A stretch of DNA of 64,000 nucleotides from Paenarthrobacter sp. JL.01a (GCF_025452095.1 NZ_CP104877.1:2790001-2854000), one strand, 5' to 3'. Positions 46,158 to 54,921 are shown, counted from the first letter of the stretch. Notes: generated from the letters alone by a model not told the origin. Program-made: numbers and translations.

Positions 46158-49100
46158 GTGCCAGAGCAGCCCAGCCACCGTCTACCAGAGGAATTTGGCG
46201 GAAACGAGTGGCTCGTTGACGAACTGTACGAGCGGTACCAGCAGGACAAGAACTCGGTGGACACCAAGTGGTGGCCCCTCTTCGAATCCTTTGCTTCCGC
46301 TGACGGCACTTCTTCCAACGGAACCTCCGCAGCTCCAGCAGCTGCCAATCCCCCTACCCAAGTACTTCCCGTCGTAGCTCCGGCTGCAGCGGCTCCGGCA
46401 CCGGCGCCGGCAGCCCCCGCAGCGGCACCGGCCGCCGCCCCCGCGGCTCCGGCAGCACCCGCTCCGGCGAAGAAAGAACCTGCAACAGTTGCCCGGGACG
46501 GTGCAAAGAAGCCCGCCGCCGGCAGCACTGCGCAGCCAATCCCTGCCCAGCTGCCCAAGAGCAACAAGGCTCCCACTGCACCGGAAGAGGATGTCGTTTC
46601 CGTCCTCCGCGGTCCAGCCAAGGCCATCGCCACCAACATGGTGACCAGCCTGGAAGTTCCCACCGCTACCAGCGTCCGAGCCGTCCCGGCCAAGTTGCTT
46701 ATCGACAACCGTGTTGTCATCAACTCGAACCTTGCCCGGGCCCGCGGCGGCAAGGTTTCCTTCACGCACCTCATCGGCTACGCCGTGGTCCGCGCGCTGT
46801 CCCAGTTCCCGTCGATGAACGTCTACTACGACGAGATTGACGGCAAGCCCAGCGCCGTGCAGCCCGCGCACGTCAACTTCGGCATCGCCATCGACATGCC
46901 CAAGCCCGATGGCACCCGCCTCCTGATGGTTCCGAACATCAAGAAGGCCGAAACCATGGACTTCGCCGAGTTCTGGCACACGTACGAGGACCTCATCAAG
47001 CGCGCCCGCAACGGCAAGCTGACCGCTGACGACCACGCAGGCACCACCGTGTCGCTGACCAACCCCGGCGGCATCGGTACCGTGCACTCGGTTCCGCGCC
47101 TGTCCAAGGGCCAGGCCGCCATCATCGGCGTCGGCGCCCTTGACTACCCGGCGGAGTTCCAGGGCGCGAGCGAGAAGATCATCGCCCAGAACGCCATCAG
47201 CAAGATCCTCACGCTGACCTCCACCTACGACCACCGCGTGATCCAGGGTGCAGGCAGCGGCGAGTTCCTGAAGCTCGTCCACCAGCTCCTGCTCGGTGCG
47301 CAGAACTTCTACGATGAAATCTTCGAGGCCCTCCGCATTCCGTACGAGCCCGTTCGCTGGAGCCCGGACCTTCAGGTGGATCCGGCTGACGAGATCAACA
47401 AGGTTGCCCGCATCCAGCAGCTCATCCACTCCTACCGCGTGCGCGGCCACCTCATGGCGGACACCGATCCCCTGGAGTACGTCCAGCGCAAGCACCCGGA
47501 CCTCGATGTCCTGACCTATGGCCTGACCCTGTGGGATCTGGACCGTGAGTGGCCCACCGGCGGTTTCGGTGGCAAGCCGATGCTGAAGTTCCGTGACATC
47601 CTCGGTGTTCTGCGCGATGCCTACTGCCGCACCACGGGCATCGAGTACATGCACATCCAGGAGCCGGCCGAGCGCAAGTGGTTCCAGGACCAGCTGGAGC
47701 ACCCCTACTCCAAGCCCAGCCGCGAAGAGCAGCTGCGCATCGTCTCCAAGCTGAACGCAGCCGAAGCTTTCGAGACCTTCCTGCAGACCAAGTTCGTGGG
47801 CCAGAAGCGCTTCTCGCTCGAAGGCGGCGAATCGCTGATCCCGCTGCTGGATGCCATCATCTCCGATGCCGCCGACGACGGTCTGGATGAAGTCGCGATC
47901 GGCATGGCCCACCGTGGCCGCCTCAACGTGCTGACCAACATCGCGGGCAAGACCTACGCACAGGTGTTCCGCGAATTCGAAGGCACCCAGGACCCGCGCT
48001 CCGTCCAGGGCTCGGGCGACGTCAAGTACCACCTTGGCACCGAGGGAACCTTCACCTCGGACAACGGCAAGCAGACCAAGGTGTACCTGGCAGCGAACCC
48101 GTCCCACCTCGAAGCAGTGGACTCCGTCCTCGAGGGCATTGTCCGCGCCAAGCAGGACCGCCTCGACCAGGGCGAATCCTTCCCCGTGCTTCCGATCATG
48201 GTCCACGGTGACGCAGCCTTCGCCGGCCAGGGCGTGGTGGCGGAAACGCTGAACCTCTCCCAGCTGCGCGGCTACCGTACCGGTGGCACGATCCACGTGA
48301 TCGTGAACAACCAGGTTGGCTTCACCACCGCGCCTTCGTCCTCGCGTTCGTCCACGTACTCCACGGACGTTGCCAAGATGATCCAGGCACCGGTATTCCA
48401 CGTGAATGGCGACGACCCCGAGGCCGTGGTGCGTATCGCGCAGCTCGCCTACGAGTTCCGCCAGCGGTTCCACAAGGACGTCGTCATCGACATGGTCTGC
48501 TACCGTCGTCGTGGCCACAACGAGGGCGACGATCCCTCGATGACCCAGCCGCTGATGTACAACCTCATTGAGGCGAAGCGTTCCGTCCGCAAGCTGTACA
48601 CCGAGTCCCTCATCGGCCGTGGCGACATCACCGAAGAGGAAGCCGAGCAGTTGCTGCGCGACTACCAGGAACGCCTGGAGCGGGTCTTCGCCGAGACCCA
48701 CGCTGCGCAGACCTCTCCGATTCCGATCATCACCGCAGACTCCGCAGCGGTTTCGGACATCGAGCGCCCGATTGCCCAGCAGGCCGATTTCGGCACCAAC
48801 TCGCCCACTTCAACCGCTATCTCCGCCGAGACCCTTGCCCGTATCGGCAAGGCACACCTGGAGATTCCGGAAGGCTTCACCGTCCACTCCAAGCTCAAGC
48901 AGCTCCTGGAAAAGCGCGAGCAGATGTCCCGCGAAGGCGGCATCGACTGGGGCTTTGGCGAGATCGCGGCCTTTGGTTCCCTGATCATGGAAGGCGTGCC
49001 CGTGCGCCTCGCAGGCCAGGACTCGCGCCGCGGTACCTTCGTCCAGCGCCACGCTGTCTTCCACGACCGCGCCAACGGCAACGAGTGGCTGCCCCTGGGC

Positions 49101-49961
49101 AACCTCTCCGATAACCAGGCCAAGCTGTGGATCTACGACTCCTTGCTCTCCGAATACGCAGCCATGGGCTTCGAATACGGATACTCGGTGGAGCGTCCCG
49201 ACGCCCTGGTTCTCTGGGAAGCCCAGTTCGGCGACTTCGTCAACGGCGCCCAGACGATCATCGATGAGTTCATCTCCTCGGCCGAACAGAAGTGGGGCCA
49301 GCGCTCCTCGCTGGTCCTGATGCTGCCTCACGGCTACGAAGGCCAGGGACCGGACCACTCCTCTGCCCGCATCGAGCGTTTCCTGCAGCTGTGTGCCGAA
49401 GACAACATGATCGTCGCCAACCCGACGACCGCTGCTTCGCACTTCCACCTGCTGCGTCGCCAGGCGTACAGCCGTCCGCGCAAGCCGCTGATCATCTTCA
49501 CGCCCAAGCAGTTGCTGCGCCTCAAGGGTGCCGCGTCCGCCGTCGAAGATTTCACCACGGGCGGCTTCAAGCCGGTCATCGGGGATCCGGAAGTCCAGCC
49601 TGCAAACGTGGACCGGGTCATCCTGGTCTCGGGCCGTTTGTACTACGACCTCCTGTCCAACCGTCAGAAGTCCGGCGACACCTCCACCGCCATCATCCGC
49701 GTGGAGCAGCTCTACCCGCTGCCCAAGGCTGAGATCGAGGCGGAGCTCGCCAAGTACCCGAACGCTGACATCATCTGGGCACAGGACGAGCCCGCCAACC
49801 AGGGGCCGTGGCCGTTCATGGGCCTGAACCTGGCTCCGGAACTCGATCGCAAGCTGCGCCTGGTGTCCCGCCCGGCGTCGGCTTCCACCGCTGCCGGTTC
49901 CATGAAGCGTCACGCCGCGGAACAGGATGCCCTGATCAAGCAGGCATTCGAACGTAAGTAA
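46158..49961 (+). CDS. kgd: Multifunctional 2-oxoglutarate decarboxylase/dehydrogenase (E2-like plus E1)
   Basis: A 1267-residue TCA-cycle enzyme. The N-terminus has the E1 recognition segment VDELYERYQQDKNSVDTKWW, then a long Ala/Pro linker, then an E2-like acyltransferase domain (VSFTHLIGYAVVRALSQFP to YDHRVIQGAGSGEFLKLVHQ). The E1 part from ~residue 400 has the thiamine diphosphate elements GMAHRGRLNVLTNIAGK, IMVHGDAAFAGQGVVAETLNL, NNQVGFTT and CYRRRGHNEGDDPSMTQP, and the C-terminal transketolase-like domain. In mycobacterial KGD this enzyme gives succinic semialdehyde or, with AceE/Lpd partners, succinyl-CoA. The GTG at 46158 (VPEQPSHRLPEE) is the conserved start; upstream codons are weak. 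Confidence 0.95.
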   Translation: MPEQPSHRLPEEFGGNEWLVDELYERYQQDKNSVDTKWWPLFESFASADGTSSNGTSAAPAAANPPTQVLPVVAPAAAAPAPAPAAPAAAPAAAPAAPAAPAPAKKEPATVARDGAKKPAAGSTAQPIPAQLPKSNKAPTAPEEDVVSVLRGPAKAIATNMVTSLEVPTATSVRAVPAKLLIDNRVVINSNLARARGGKVSFTHLIGYAVVRALSQFPSMNVYYDEIDGKPSAVQPAHVNFGIAIDMPKPDGTRLLMVPNIKKAETMDFAEFWHTYEDLIKRARNGKLTADDHAGTTVSLTNPGGIGTVHSVPRLSKGQAAIIGVGALDYPAEFQGASEKIIAQNAISKILTLTSTYDHRVIQGAGSGEFLKLVHQLLLGAQNFYDEIFEALRIPYEPVRWSPDLQVDPADEINKVARIQQLIHSYRVRGHLMADTDPLEYVQRKHPDLDVLTYGLTLWDLDREWPTGGFGGKPMLKFRDILGVLRDAYCRTTGIEYMHIQEPAERKWFQDQLEHPYSKPSREEQLRIVSKLNAAEAFETFLQTKFVGQKRFSLEGGESLIPLLDAIISDAADDGLDEVAIGMAHRGRLNVLTNIAGKTYAQVFREFEGTQDPRSVQGSGDVKYHLGTEGTFTSDNGKQTKVYLAANPSHLEAVDSVLEGIVRAKQDRLDQGESFPVLPIMVHGDAAFAGQGVVAETLNLSQLRGYRTGGTIHVIVNNQVGFTTAPSSSRSSTYSTDVAKMIQAPVFHVNGDDPEAVVRIAQLAYEFRQRFHKDVVIDMVCYRRRGHNEGDDPSMTQPLMYNLIEAKRSVRKLYTESLIGRGDITEEEAEQLLRDYQERLERVFAETHAAQTSPIPIITADSAAVSDIERPIAQQADFGTNSPTSTAISAETLARIGKAHLEIPEGFTVHSKLKQLLEKREQMSREGGIDWGFGEIAAFGSLIMEGVPVRLAGQDSRRGTFVQRHAVFHDRANGNEWLPLGNLSDNQAKLWIYDSLLSEYAAMGFEYGYSVERPDALVLWEAQFGDFVNGAQTIIDEFISSAEQKWGQRSSLVLMLPHGYEGQGPDHSSARIERFLQLCAEDNMIVANPTTAASHFHLLRRQAYSRPRKPLIIFTPKQLLRLKGAASAVEDFTTGGFKPVIGDPEVQPANVDRVILVSGRLYYDLLSNRQKSGDTSTAIIRVEQLYPLPKAEIEAELAKYPNADIIWAQDEPANQGPWPFMGLNLAPELDRKLRLVSRPASASTAAGSMKRHAAEQDALIKQAFERK

Positions 49962-49966
49962 AACGA

Positions 49967-50013
49967 AACTGCCCGGCCTGAGGAGCGATAAACACGCCTC
50001 AGGCCGGGCAGTT
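49967..50013 (+). terminator. Terminator after kgd
   Basis: AACTGCCCGGCCTGAGG (49967-49983) and its exact 17-nt complement (49997-50013) form a long stem with a 13-nt loop, then CTGTTT. It begins 5 nt after the stop codon. Confidence 0.88.
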
Positions 50014-50100
50014 CTGTTTAATGGGACTGAACCCCGGTCCTGAAACCGGCTGATGATCCGGAAATTGTGCAAGGACCGTAACGAGTGTGAAGAGGTAACC

Positions 50101-50700
50101 GTGGAAGACAGGAAGCTGCGCATCGCAGCTGTTGGAGATGAACTGCTCGCGGGCCTGGGGGATCCCCGCGCCCTGGGCTGGCTCGGCAGGGTCCTTGCCC
50201 GCACGCCCCAGGACTCCGTCGTGGTGGAAAGCTTTGCGCTCCCCTGTCCCATGGAAGGTACAGAGGGCCTGGCCGCCCGTTGGCAGGACGAGGCGGGCCG
50301 GCGCTTCAGCGATACCCACGAAAACCGCTTGGTGATTGGCCTGTCTGGTCGTGACCTCGAGTTTGGCCTCTCGACGGCGCGCAGCCGCCTGAACCTGGCG
50401 AACATCCTTGACGGCGCTTCCCACAGCAGCGTCGAGGTCTTTGTTGTGGGCCCGCCGCCCACCCTTGACCCGGCCCGCAACAAGCGGCTCGCTGAACTCA
50501 ATACTGCGTTCGCGGATGTCACTACAAGAAGGAACCATCACTACGTTGACACCTTCTCCCCGTTGCTCAATCATGAGCAGTGGAGGACGGACCTCGCAGC
50601 CAATGGGGGAACACCGGGCCAGGCAGGCTACGGATTGATTGCGTGGCTGGTTCTGCACCGGGGCTGGTTCCAGTGGCTTAATATCGCCCAACCGGAGTAG
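50101..50700 (+). CDS. SGNH/GDSL-hydrolase-fold protein with degenerate catalytic residues
   Basis: A 199-residue protein related to GDSL hydrolases by its start (IAAVGDELLAGLGDPRALGWLGRVL), VIGLSGRDLE and the late GQAGYGLIAWLV. The block I nucleophile GDS is GDE here; block III GxND reads SGRD; and the block V Asp/His region (TDLAANGGTPGQAGY) has no histidine. So the usual Ser-His catalytic pair and the block III Asn all appear lost. The GTG at 50101 follows GAAGAGGTAACC. Just 2 nt separate it from the beta-lactamase-fold lipoprotein. It may be a binding or scaffold protein. No enzyme activity can be claimed. Confidence 0.72.
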   Translation: MEDRKLRIAAVGDELLAGLGDPRALGWLGRVLARTPQDSVVVESFALPCPMEGTEGLAARWQDEAGRRFSDTHENRLVIGLSGRDLEFGLSTARSRLNLANILDGASHSSVEVFVVGPPPTLDPARNKRLAELNTAFADVTTRRNHHYVDTFSPLLNHEQWRTDLAANGGTPGQAGYGLIAWLVLHRGWFQWLNIAQPE

Positions 50701-50702
50701 CC

Positions 50703-51956
50703 ATGACGCGGAACGCGCAGCTTTCTGTAAGAGCATCGTTGGCAGCCACCGTCGCTGCCGTCCTCCTCGCCACAGTTTCCTGCAGTTCCCCACCCCCTGC
50801 GCCTCCGGCAGGGTCTTCCAGCGGCACCGCCTCTGCCTCGGCAAACGCTGCCCTGCAGCCGTTCGACGCCGGCACGTTAAGCACCGAGTTCGAACGCGCC
50901 GCCAAGGAAGTCATGGTGCCCGGCGCCGTCGTCCTCTTGCAGACGCCGGATGGGAACCTCTCCTCGACCTACGGGACAGGGGTGCGCGGCTCCGATCGTC
51001 CGGTGTCGGCGGAAGACCACATCCGCGTCGGCTCTGTCACCAAGACCTGGACCACCACAGTGGTCCTCCAATTGGTCCAGGAGGGCAGGCTGGCCCTGAC
51101 CGACCCGGTGTCCAAGTATCGTCCTGATGTCCCCAATGGTGACGCCATCACCCTTGAACAGATGATGACCATGCGAAGCGGCCTCTTCAACTACACGGAA
51201 ACCCTTGAGCTCAACACGGCCTTGGACAACCAGCCGCAAAGGCAGTGGAACCCCGAAGAACTCCTCGCGTTGGCCTTTGCCCATCCCCCGTATTTTGCCC
51301 CCGGACAAGGGTTCCACTACTCCAACACGAATACAGTGCTTCTGGGCCTGGTTGCCGAGAAGGTCGAAGGCAAGCCTTTGGGACAGTTGTTCAAGGAACG
51401 CATTTTCGAGCCCCTTGGCTTGAAGGGCACGCTCTTTCCGGACATTTCGTCCAACAGCATCCCCGAACCGCATCCGAAGGGCTACTTTTACGGCGATAAC
51501 GTACTGACGATGACCAATCCCGCCCTTCCCGGGGACATGCAGAAGGAAGCGTCCACGGGCGCGCTGAAGCCCAACGACGTCACTGACGTGAACCCATCCT
51601 GGGCATGGGCCGCCGGCTCGGGAATTTCCACCGCCGCTGATTTGAAAACCTTGGGCGAAGCGATGGTCAACGGGAAGCTCCTCAATGCGGAGCTGCAGAA
51701 AAGGCGCCTCGAGACCTTCTTCCCTACCAAACCTGAGGACCCCAACGGCGCCTCCTACGGCTTGGGAATAGCGAAGTTCGGGAAGCTGTACGGCCACACG
51801 GGCGAGCTGCCGGGATTCAACACCTTCATGGGCAGCGACCCCACCAACGGCGTCACGCTGATTGTTTGGACCAATCTGGCACCGGCTGCCGACGGGCGCG
51901 ATCCCGCTGTTGTGATCGCCCGCGGCCTGATCGGCAAGCTGTACCGCGCTTCCTGA
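50703..51956 (+). CDS. Serine beta-lactamase-like lipoprotein (class C/AmpH/esterase family)
   Basis: A 417-residue exported protein. The signal peptide ends at VSC (about residue 27) and is followed by a Ser/Pro/Ala linker. The catalytic motif SxxK is SVTKT (in IRVGSVTKTWTTTVV), the second motif is YSNTN (FHYSNTNTVLLGLVAEK) and the KTG-equivalent is HTGELPG. All three catalytic elements are intact. Relatives include D-alanyl-D-alanine carboxypeptidases, esterases and penicillin-binding proteins. Its target, probably wall peptides or ester substrates, is unknown. It is co-transcribed with the degenerate GDSL gene. Confidence 0.9.
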   Translation: MTRNAQLSVRASLAATVAAVLLATVSCSSPPPAPPAGSSSGTASASANAALQPFDAGTLSTEFERAAKEVMVPGAVVLLQTPDGNLSSTYGTGVRGSDRPVSAEDHIRVGSVTKTWTTTVVLQLVQEGRLALTDPVSKYRPDVPNGDAITLEQMMTMRSGLFNYTETLELNTALDNQPQRQWNPEELLALAFAHPPYFAPGQGFHYSNTNTVLLGLVAEKVEGKPLGQLFKERIFEPLGLKGTLFPDISSNSIPEPHPKGYFYGDNVLTMTNPALPGDMQKEASTGALKPNDVTDVNPSWAWAAGSGISTAADLKTLGEAMVNGKLLNAELQKRRLETFFPTKPEDPNGASYGLGIAKFGKLYGHTGELPGFNTFMGSDPTNGVTLIVWTNLAPAADGRDPAVVIARGLIGKLYRAS

Positions 51957-51986
51957 CCCTGGAAGTCCTTGCCTTCTCGCAAGACG

Positions 51987-52022
51987 CGATATATCGTGAT
52001 TTTATCAATGCGATATATCGCA
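51987..52022 (+). promoter_or_regulatory. Tandem palindromes, candidate PadR operators
   Basis: CGATATATCG occurs at 51987-51996 and again inside TGCGATATATCGCA at 52009-52022. The centres are 24 bp apart, a little over two helical turns, with the spacer TGATTTTATCA between them also an inverted repeat. The region directly precedes GGAGGG and the ATG of the DUF4097 gene, in front of the DUF4097-PadR operon. An autoregulatory PadR site is likely but unproven. Confidence 0.65.
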
Positions 52023-52035
52023 ACTTGGAGGGATC

Positions 52036-52884
52036 ATGTCAGAGGAACTATGGACCGTGACGGGCCCGCAAACCATCGAAGTGGACAACGTTCGCTCCCT
52101 GAAGCTGGGCATCGTCAAAGGCCGCTTCGCCATCGTTACGCACGAGGAACCTTTCGTGCGCATCGAAATCAGCGAAATCACGGGCGACCCCCTCACAGTG
52201 ACGCTTGTGGACGGACGCCTGGAAGTGCGCCACCAGCTGCAGGGCCCCCAAGGGTGGTTCCGCAACCTGATGGGAACGGTCAACAACACAAGCACCAACT
52301 CGGTGGTGGTCGGGATCGCGCTGCCACCCGGCGTCGACGTAGAAGCTGGAACGGTGAGCGGCGACGGCATGGTCTCCGGCATCAGTGGCCGCACCCGCCT
52401 TAACACCGTTTCCGGCTCGGTCATGGCGGACGGCACCAACGGAGAACTTCACGTGAACACGGTCAGTGGCGAGGTTATCGCCAGGAACCACGACGGCGTC
52501 CTGACCGCCAAAAGCGTTTCGGGTGAAGTTACGGCGTCGGGAACCTTCACCAGCGTCCGCGCCAGTACCGTCAGCGGCGACCTCAGCTTCGATCTGCAGG
52601 ACTACACGAACGACCTTGGAGCCAACTCGGTCTCCGGCGATCTGACCATCAGGCTCCCACACGATGTAGGGCTGGACATCGTGGCGAAGTCGGCCAGCGG
52701 GAGTGTGGTGATCGATGACCAGCTCTACGCCCAGCCGGGAAGCAATGTGCACACCATCGTGGGTCCGGATGAGAGGCTCATGCTGGTCCGCACCAATACA
52801 GTCTCCGGCAAGACGTACATCATCCACGGCTCCGCACCTGCGGCGGGCAACCGCCCGCACCCGCCAGGGGAAGCAGGTCTGTGA
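52036..52884 (+). CDS. DUF4097 beta-repeat protein, PadR-linked
   Basis: A 282-residue protein made of repeated short beta-strand units with a TVSG(D/E/S) signature: GTVSGDGMVSGISG, NTVSGSVMADGTN, NTVSGEVIARNH, KSVSGEVTASG, STVSGDLSFDL, NSVSGDLTIRL. This is the DUF4097/DUF4098 right-handed beta-helix-like fold. There is no signal peptide (MSEELWTVTGPQTIEVDN), so it is probably cytosolic. The gene ends at the start of padR (TGATG). In many actinobacteria and firmicutes DUF4097 genes accompany PadR or PspC-like regulators. The role is unknown. Confidence 0.85.
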   Translation: MSEELWTVTGPQTIEVDNVRSLKLGIVKGRFAIVTHEEPFVRIEISEITGDPLTVTLVDGRLEVRHQLQGPQGWFRNLMGTVNNTSTNSVVVGIALPPGVDVEAGTVSGDGMVSGISGRTRLNTVSGSVMADGTNGELHVNTVSGEVIARNHDGVLTAKSVSGEVTASGTFTSVRASTVSGDLSFDLQDYTNDLGANSVSGDLTIRLPHDVGLDIVAKSASGSVVIDDQLYAQPGSNVHTIVGPDERLMLVRTNTVSGKTYIIHGSAPAAGNRPHPPGEAGL

Positions 52885-53498
52885 TGCCCCCCGTGTTCGC
52901 TCATGGCGCCCTGCGGCTGTATCTGCTGGCGCTGCTGGAGTCCGGGCCAAAACATGGCTACGAGCTGATCAAGGCCCTTGGTGACCGCTTCGGCGGGACC
53001 TACTCCCCCAGCGCCGGAACCATTTATCCACGCTTGGGAAAGCTGGAAGAGGAAGGGCTCGTCGCCACGGAGACAGAAGGCCGCCGCACCAAGTACTCCA
53101 TCACAGCGGCGGGACGCGCTGAACTGGACAGCCGCAGGGAAGAACTGGCGGATGTGGAAGACACCATCTCGGCTTCGGTCAGGCGGCTGGCGGACAATTT
53201 GCGGGCCGACATCCGCAGCAACATGCGCGGCCTGCGCGCGGATCTGGCCGCTACCGCCGAGGCGGCCCGTGCCGGCGCTTCCTCCGCAACATTCGGCAGC
53301 CGCACGGCCGGCTACACACCTGAAGGCCAGCGGATCCTCAAGGAAGCAGAACTGATGGTGCAGGCCTTCCGGGACGACATACGGGTGGAGTTGCGCCAGC
53401 ACGGAGCCTCCCGGCCCCTGACACCGGTGGCATTGGAGACCGTGCGTGCGGTGCTGGAGCAGGCGCGGATCTCCATCCGGAATTCGCTGAACAGCTGA
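52884..53498 (+). CDS. PadR-family transcriptional regulator
   Basis: A 204-residue PadR regulator. The winged helix is in residues ~5-85 (LRLYLLALLESGPKHGYELIKAL, GGTYSPSAGTIYPRLGKLEEEGLV), with a wing ETEGRRTKYSITAAGRAEL. A C-terminal helical region (~110-204) probably dimerises. ATG 52884 overlaps the DUF4097 stop (TGATG); a GTG 3 nt upstream is possible. It probably controls its own operon through the double palindrome upstream of DUF4097. Confidence 0.9.
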   Translation: MPPVFAHGALRLYLLALLESGPKHGYELIKALGDRFGGTYSPSAGTIYPRLGKLEEEGLVATETEGRRTKYSITAAGRAELDSRREELADVEDTISASVRRLADNLRADIRSNMRGLRADLAATAEAARAGASSATFGSRTAGYTPEGQRILKEAELMVQAFRDDIRVELRQHGASRPLTPVALETVRAVLEQARISIRNSLNS

Positions 53499-53577
53499 CC
53501 GGTTCGCGACGCGGCACCCTGATGTGCGAAACTGGAGGGCAGCTCTATTGAGTATCAATCATCGAAGGAGGCCAGCT

Positions 53578-53652
53578 ATGAGCAAGCGTGCACGTAAGCG
53601 TCGTGACCGTAAGCGCGGCGGCGCGAACCACGGCAAGCGTCCCAACACCTAA
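53578..53652 (+). CDS. Ribosomal protein bL37 (24 residues)
   Basis: A 24-residue, very basic protein, MSKRARKRRDRKRGGANHGK ending RPNT, with a perfect ribosome-binding site (GAAGGAGG, 53564-53571) six nt before the ATG. It closely matches bL37 of the mycobacterial 50S subunit (AKRGRKKRDRKHSKANHGKR-type). bL37 was found in mycobacterial ribosome structures. It is easily missed by gene finders because of its size. Confidence 0.88.
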   Translation: MSKRARKRRDRKRGGANHGKRPNT

Positions 53653-53684
53653 GCCAGCGGCTTAGCGTCAAGGCTTAAAGAGCG

Positions 53685-53718
53685 AGGGCCCCGGAAACCA
53701 TGCGGTTTCCGGGGCCCT
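53685..53718 (+). terminator. Terminator after bL37
   Basis: AGGGCCCCGGAAACC (53685-53699) pairs exactly with GGTTTCCGGGGCCCT (53704-53718). No strong T-run follows. It lies 32 nt after the bL37 stop, between that gene and rsrA on the other strand. Confidence 0.7.
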
Positions 53719-53765
53719 TGGCGTTAAGCACTCATCAGCAGGGGTGCTGCGAACCAGTCCCTGGA

Positions 53766-54026
53766 TCAGGCATCAACAGGCTTGATGGAATGGATCCTGT
53801 CCAGGATGGAGTTCTTGAGGTTCTCGGGCGCGGATTCCGTGCACGAGCGCTTGACCATGGTGCGGATAAGGCACTCAAGGTCATACTGTTCGGCACACTC
53901 TTCACACGTGTCCAGGTGCTGCTTGATCTCCGTGAGGTCCTCGCGGGTCAACGCACCGTCGAGGTACTCATAGATCCGCTGCATTCGCGTATCGTCGCAA
54001 TCGCCCAATCCCTGGCAGTCGCTCAT
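53766..54026 (-). CDS. rsrA: Mycothiol-system zinc anti-sigma factor RsrA
   Basis: An 86-residue ZAS-family redox anti-sigma factor. The zinc/redox motif is [19 protein letters not shown] (HxxxCxxC), with a late Cys in KRSCTES and an early Cys in CQGLGDCDD. Oxidative disulfide formation releases zinc and SigR. It overlaps the sigR stop by 4 nt. The target is SigR encoded upstream, which regulates thiol homeostasis genes. Confidence 0.93.
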   Translation of the reverse strand: MSDCQGLGDCDDTRMQRIYEYLDGALTREDLTEIKQHLDTCEECAEQYDLECLIRTMVKRSCTESAPENLKNSILDRIHSIKPVDA

Positions 54027-54736
54027 TTCTCTTTCTCCTGATTGTTGCTTCCGGCCGCGGCCTGATCTTCGGTGTGGGCCTTGAAGCCCCTGTCGGCGGC
54101 GTAGTCCGCCAGCATGTCCCGGAGCATCTTCCTGCCACGGTGCAACCGCGACATGACAGTGCCTATCGGGGTGTTCATGATCTCCGAGATTTGCTTGTAG
54201 GCATATCCCTCGACGTCCGCGAAGTAGACAGCCAGCCTGAACTCCTCAGGAATTGCCTGCAACGCGTTCTTGACATCTGAATCCGGCAAATGGTCAAGCG
54301 CCTCAGCTTCTGCCGAACGCAGGCCCGCGGAGGTATGCGATTCGGCCTTGGCCAGCTGCCAATCCTCGATCGTGTCCGAATTGGACTGCAACGGCTCACG
54401 TTGCCGCTTCCGATAGAGGTTGATGTAGGTGTTGGTCAGGATCCGGTACAGCCAGGCCTTGAGGTTGGTGCCGGGCTTGTACTGGTGAAACGCCGAAAAT
54501 GCCTTGGTGTAGGCCTCCTGAACGAGGTCCTCCGCGTCCGATGGGTTCCGAGCCATCCGCATGGCGGCCGAGTACAGCTGGTCCACATACTGCATGGCGT
54601 CGCGTTCAAAACGTTCGCGCCGCTGCTCAGGGCTTTCCGCTGCGACATCGACGGCGGCCTGTTCCGAACCGTTGTCGTCGTCCGTCGCTTCGGCTGCTTC
54701 GTACATGGCCGCTGCGGCCGGTTCAATGGTGCTCAT
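54023..54736 (-). CDS. sigR: ECF sigma factor SigR/SigH type
   Basis: A 237-residue group IV sigma factor. Region 2 includes [22 protein letters not shown] and [18 protein letters not shown]; region 4 has [40 protein letters not shown]. It closely resembles S. coelicolor SigR and M. tuberculosis SigH. The chosen ATG (54734-54736, [11 protein letters not shown]) matches the family but has no good ribosome-binding site; an in-frame ATG at 54803-54805 has GAAGGA ~4 nt upstream and would add 23 residues. Overlaps rsrA by 4 nt. Autoregulated from the promoter described separately. Confidence 0.93.
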   Translation of the reverse strand: MSTIEPAAAAMYEAAEATDDDNGSEQAAVDVAAESPEQRRERFERDAMQYVDQLYSAAMRMARNPSDAEDLVQEAYTKAFSAFHQYKPGTNLKAWLYRILTNTYINLYRKRQREPLQSNSDTIEDWQLAKAESHTSAGLRSAEAEALDHLPDSDVKNALQAIPEEFRLAVYFADVEGYAYKQISEIMNTPIGTVMSRLHRGRKMLRDMLADYAADRGFKAHTEDQAAAGSNNQEKEK

Positions 54737-54895
54737 CGTTGCCAAGTCTACTGTCAGCTTGGGAGAATCCGGCTGCACCCCATACCCGGCCTCGGGCAGA
54801 ACCATGCGGTCCTTCACCAAAGTCAAAAAACCAACTCCGTTCAGCCAGCGGCAACGACGTGCCGCAGTCCGGTCTTCACCGCACCTGAAACTCAC

Positions 54896-54921
54896 AACGG
54901 TCGCCGCTGGGTAAATATTCC
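54896..54921 (-). promoter_or_regulatory. SigR-type autoregulatory promoter of sigR
   Basis: On the minus strand GGAAT (-35, 54921-54917) and GTT (-10, 54898-54896) are separated by exactly 18 nt, the SigR/SigH consensus (GGAAT-N18-GTT). It is upstream of both possible sigR starts, so the transcript would cover the longer N-terminus. Confidence 0.75.

Noticed and set aside
46182..48701. 839-codon minus-strand reading frame opposite kgd
   Set aside because: Antisense to a fully intact Kgd; its repetitive C-terminus mirrors the Ala/Pro linker of kgd.
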